Assembly (NCBI RefSeq): GCF_000710775.1
Contig: NZ_JOJP01000001.1
Span: forward strand, 4,229,810 to 4,293,809
Direction of reading: 5' to 3'
Origin: Endozoicomonas elysicola
GTDB lineage: Bacteria; Pseudomonadota; Gammaproteobacteria; Pseudomonadales; Endozoicomonadaceae
Length of the DNA: 64,000 nt
Under the pieces are notes generated by a model that saw nothing but the letters and a program-made list of their open reading frames with translations, was not told where the DNA came from and made no database searches. A program made the translations under genes and the position numbers. Within the stretch, counting starts at the first letter, position 1, and each line of letters opens with the position of its first letter. Positions 63,669 to 64,000 of this stretch are shown here, piece by piece.

Positions 63669-64000
63669 ATGCATACAAACGAAAGCTCATCCGTTCAGGA
63701 ATACCTTCAATCCCAAATCAGAACCATACCGGACTGGCCCCACAAAGGCATTCTGTTTCGGGATATCACCACACTCTTTGAAAATCCAGAAGCATGGCGC
63801 AAGACCGTCGACGTCATGGTTCAGCGATACGAGAAGCAAGCCTTTGACCGAATCGGTGCACTGGATGCCCGTGGCTTTTTATTAGGTTCAACGCTCGCCT
63901 ATATTCTAAACAAGCCACTGATTCTATTTCGTAAAAAGGGAAAACTCCCTGGCAAAACCATCAGTGTTGAATATGATCTGGAGTACGGTAAAGCCATTCT
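63669..64000 (+). CDS. apt: Adenine phosphoribosyltransferase, N-terminal part
   Basis: Purine-salvage enzyme that makes AMP from adenine and PRPP. 110 codons are seen before the window ends. IPDWPHKGILFRDITTLFE, the DRIGALDARGFLLGS segment (the usual ESRGF reads DARGF here) and LILFRKKGKLPGKT match Apt. The ATG at 63669 aligns best with E. coli Apt; an in-frame ATG four codons upstream (63657) is also possible. The PRPP-binding loop lies beyond the window. Apt and the adenine deaminase at 48005 compete for the same base. Confidence 0.93.
   Translation, partial: MHTNESSSVQEYLQSQIRTIPDWPHKGILFRDITTLFENPEAWRKTVDVMVQRYEKQAFDRIGALDARGFLLGSTLAYILNKPLILFRKKGKLPGKTISVEYDLEYGKAI

Overview
The window reads as chromosome of a gammaproteobacterium of the Oceanospirillales type, most likely Endozoicomonas or a close relative. 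That is an inference from three things: a Pseudomonas/Marinobacter-like order of conserved blocks (dcw cluster, rsmI/lpoA block, sspAB, cbb3 oxidase block with hemN and an Anr-type regulator), moderate GC, and AT-richer islands carrying eukaryote-like genes, which animal symbionts of this group often have. No database search was possible; family calls rest on motifs and remembered homologues.

Layout. 1-19200 (minus strand): a partial membrane protein, then the whole division and cell-wall (dcw) cluster in canonical order mraZ-rsmH-ftsL-ftsI-murE-murF-mraY-murD-ftsW-murG-murC-ddlB-ftsQ-ftsA-ftsZ-lpxC. It is tightly packed with many start/stop overlaps. It is driven by a TTGACG-17-TATAGT promoter followed by four 10-bp-spaced TGG boxes that look like MraZ operators. 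19493-19903 is RNase P RNA (rnpB). 19967-25879: rsmI, then divergently lpoA-yraN-diaA-dolP (outer-membrane/peptidoglycan maintenance and replication timing). A C39-like cysteine peptidase gene sits between rsmI and lpoA. 26177: grcA, the spare glycyl-radical protein, with an FNR/ANR box upstream. 26835-29402: a large AT-rich orphan.

29788-35300 is a complete gluconate/Entner-Doudoroff module: repressor gntR, operon gntK-edd-eda, and divergent permease gntT, with a doubled GntR operator between gntK and gntT. 35357-37293: a flavin reductase, sspB and sspA. 37842-40016: ovoA (ovothiol/5-histidylcysteine sulfoxide synthase with a methyltransferase domain). Behind it lie a 247-bp element with 12-bp terminal inverted repeats, tusA and a DinF-type MATE exporter.

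42513-45187 is the most unusual part: two divergent, AT-rich genes. One encodes a protein with eight Cys/His residues in RING-H2 order. The other is a close homologue of animal SPSB proteins (SPRY domain plus SOCS-box-like tail). Together they suggest proteins aimed at the host ubiquitin system.

45213-50291 holds a secreted propeller-like protein, a DyP peroxidase, an intact adenine deaminase, a decayed second copy of that gene, and an alpha/beta hydrolase. 50972-64000 is the microaerobic block: ccoNOQP, ccoGHIS, a TauE/SafE-like membrane protein, a peroxiredoxin-like gene, hemN, an Fnr/Anr regulator and the start of apt. FNR/ANR boxes stand before ccoN and hemN as well as grcA, so the low-oxygen genes of the window form one plausible regulon headed by the regulator encoded here.
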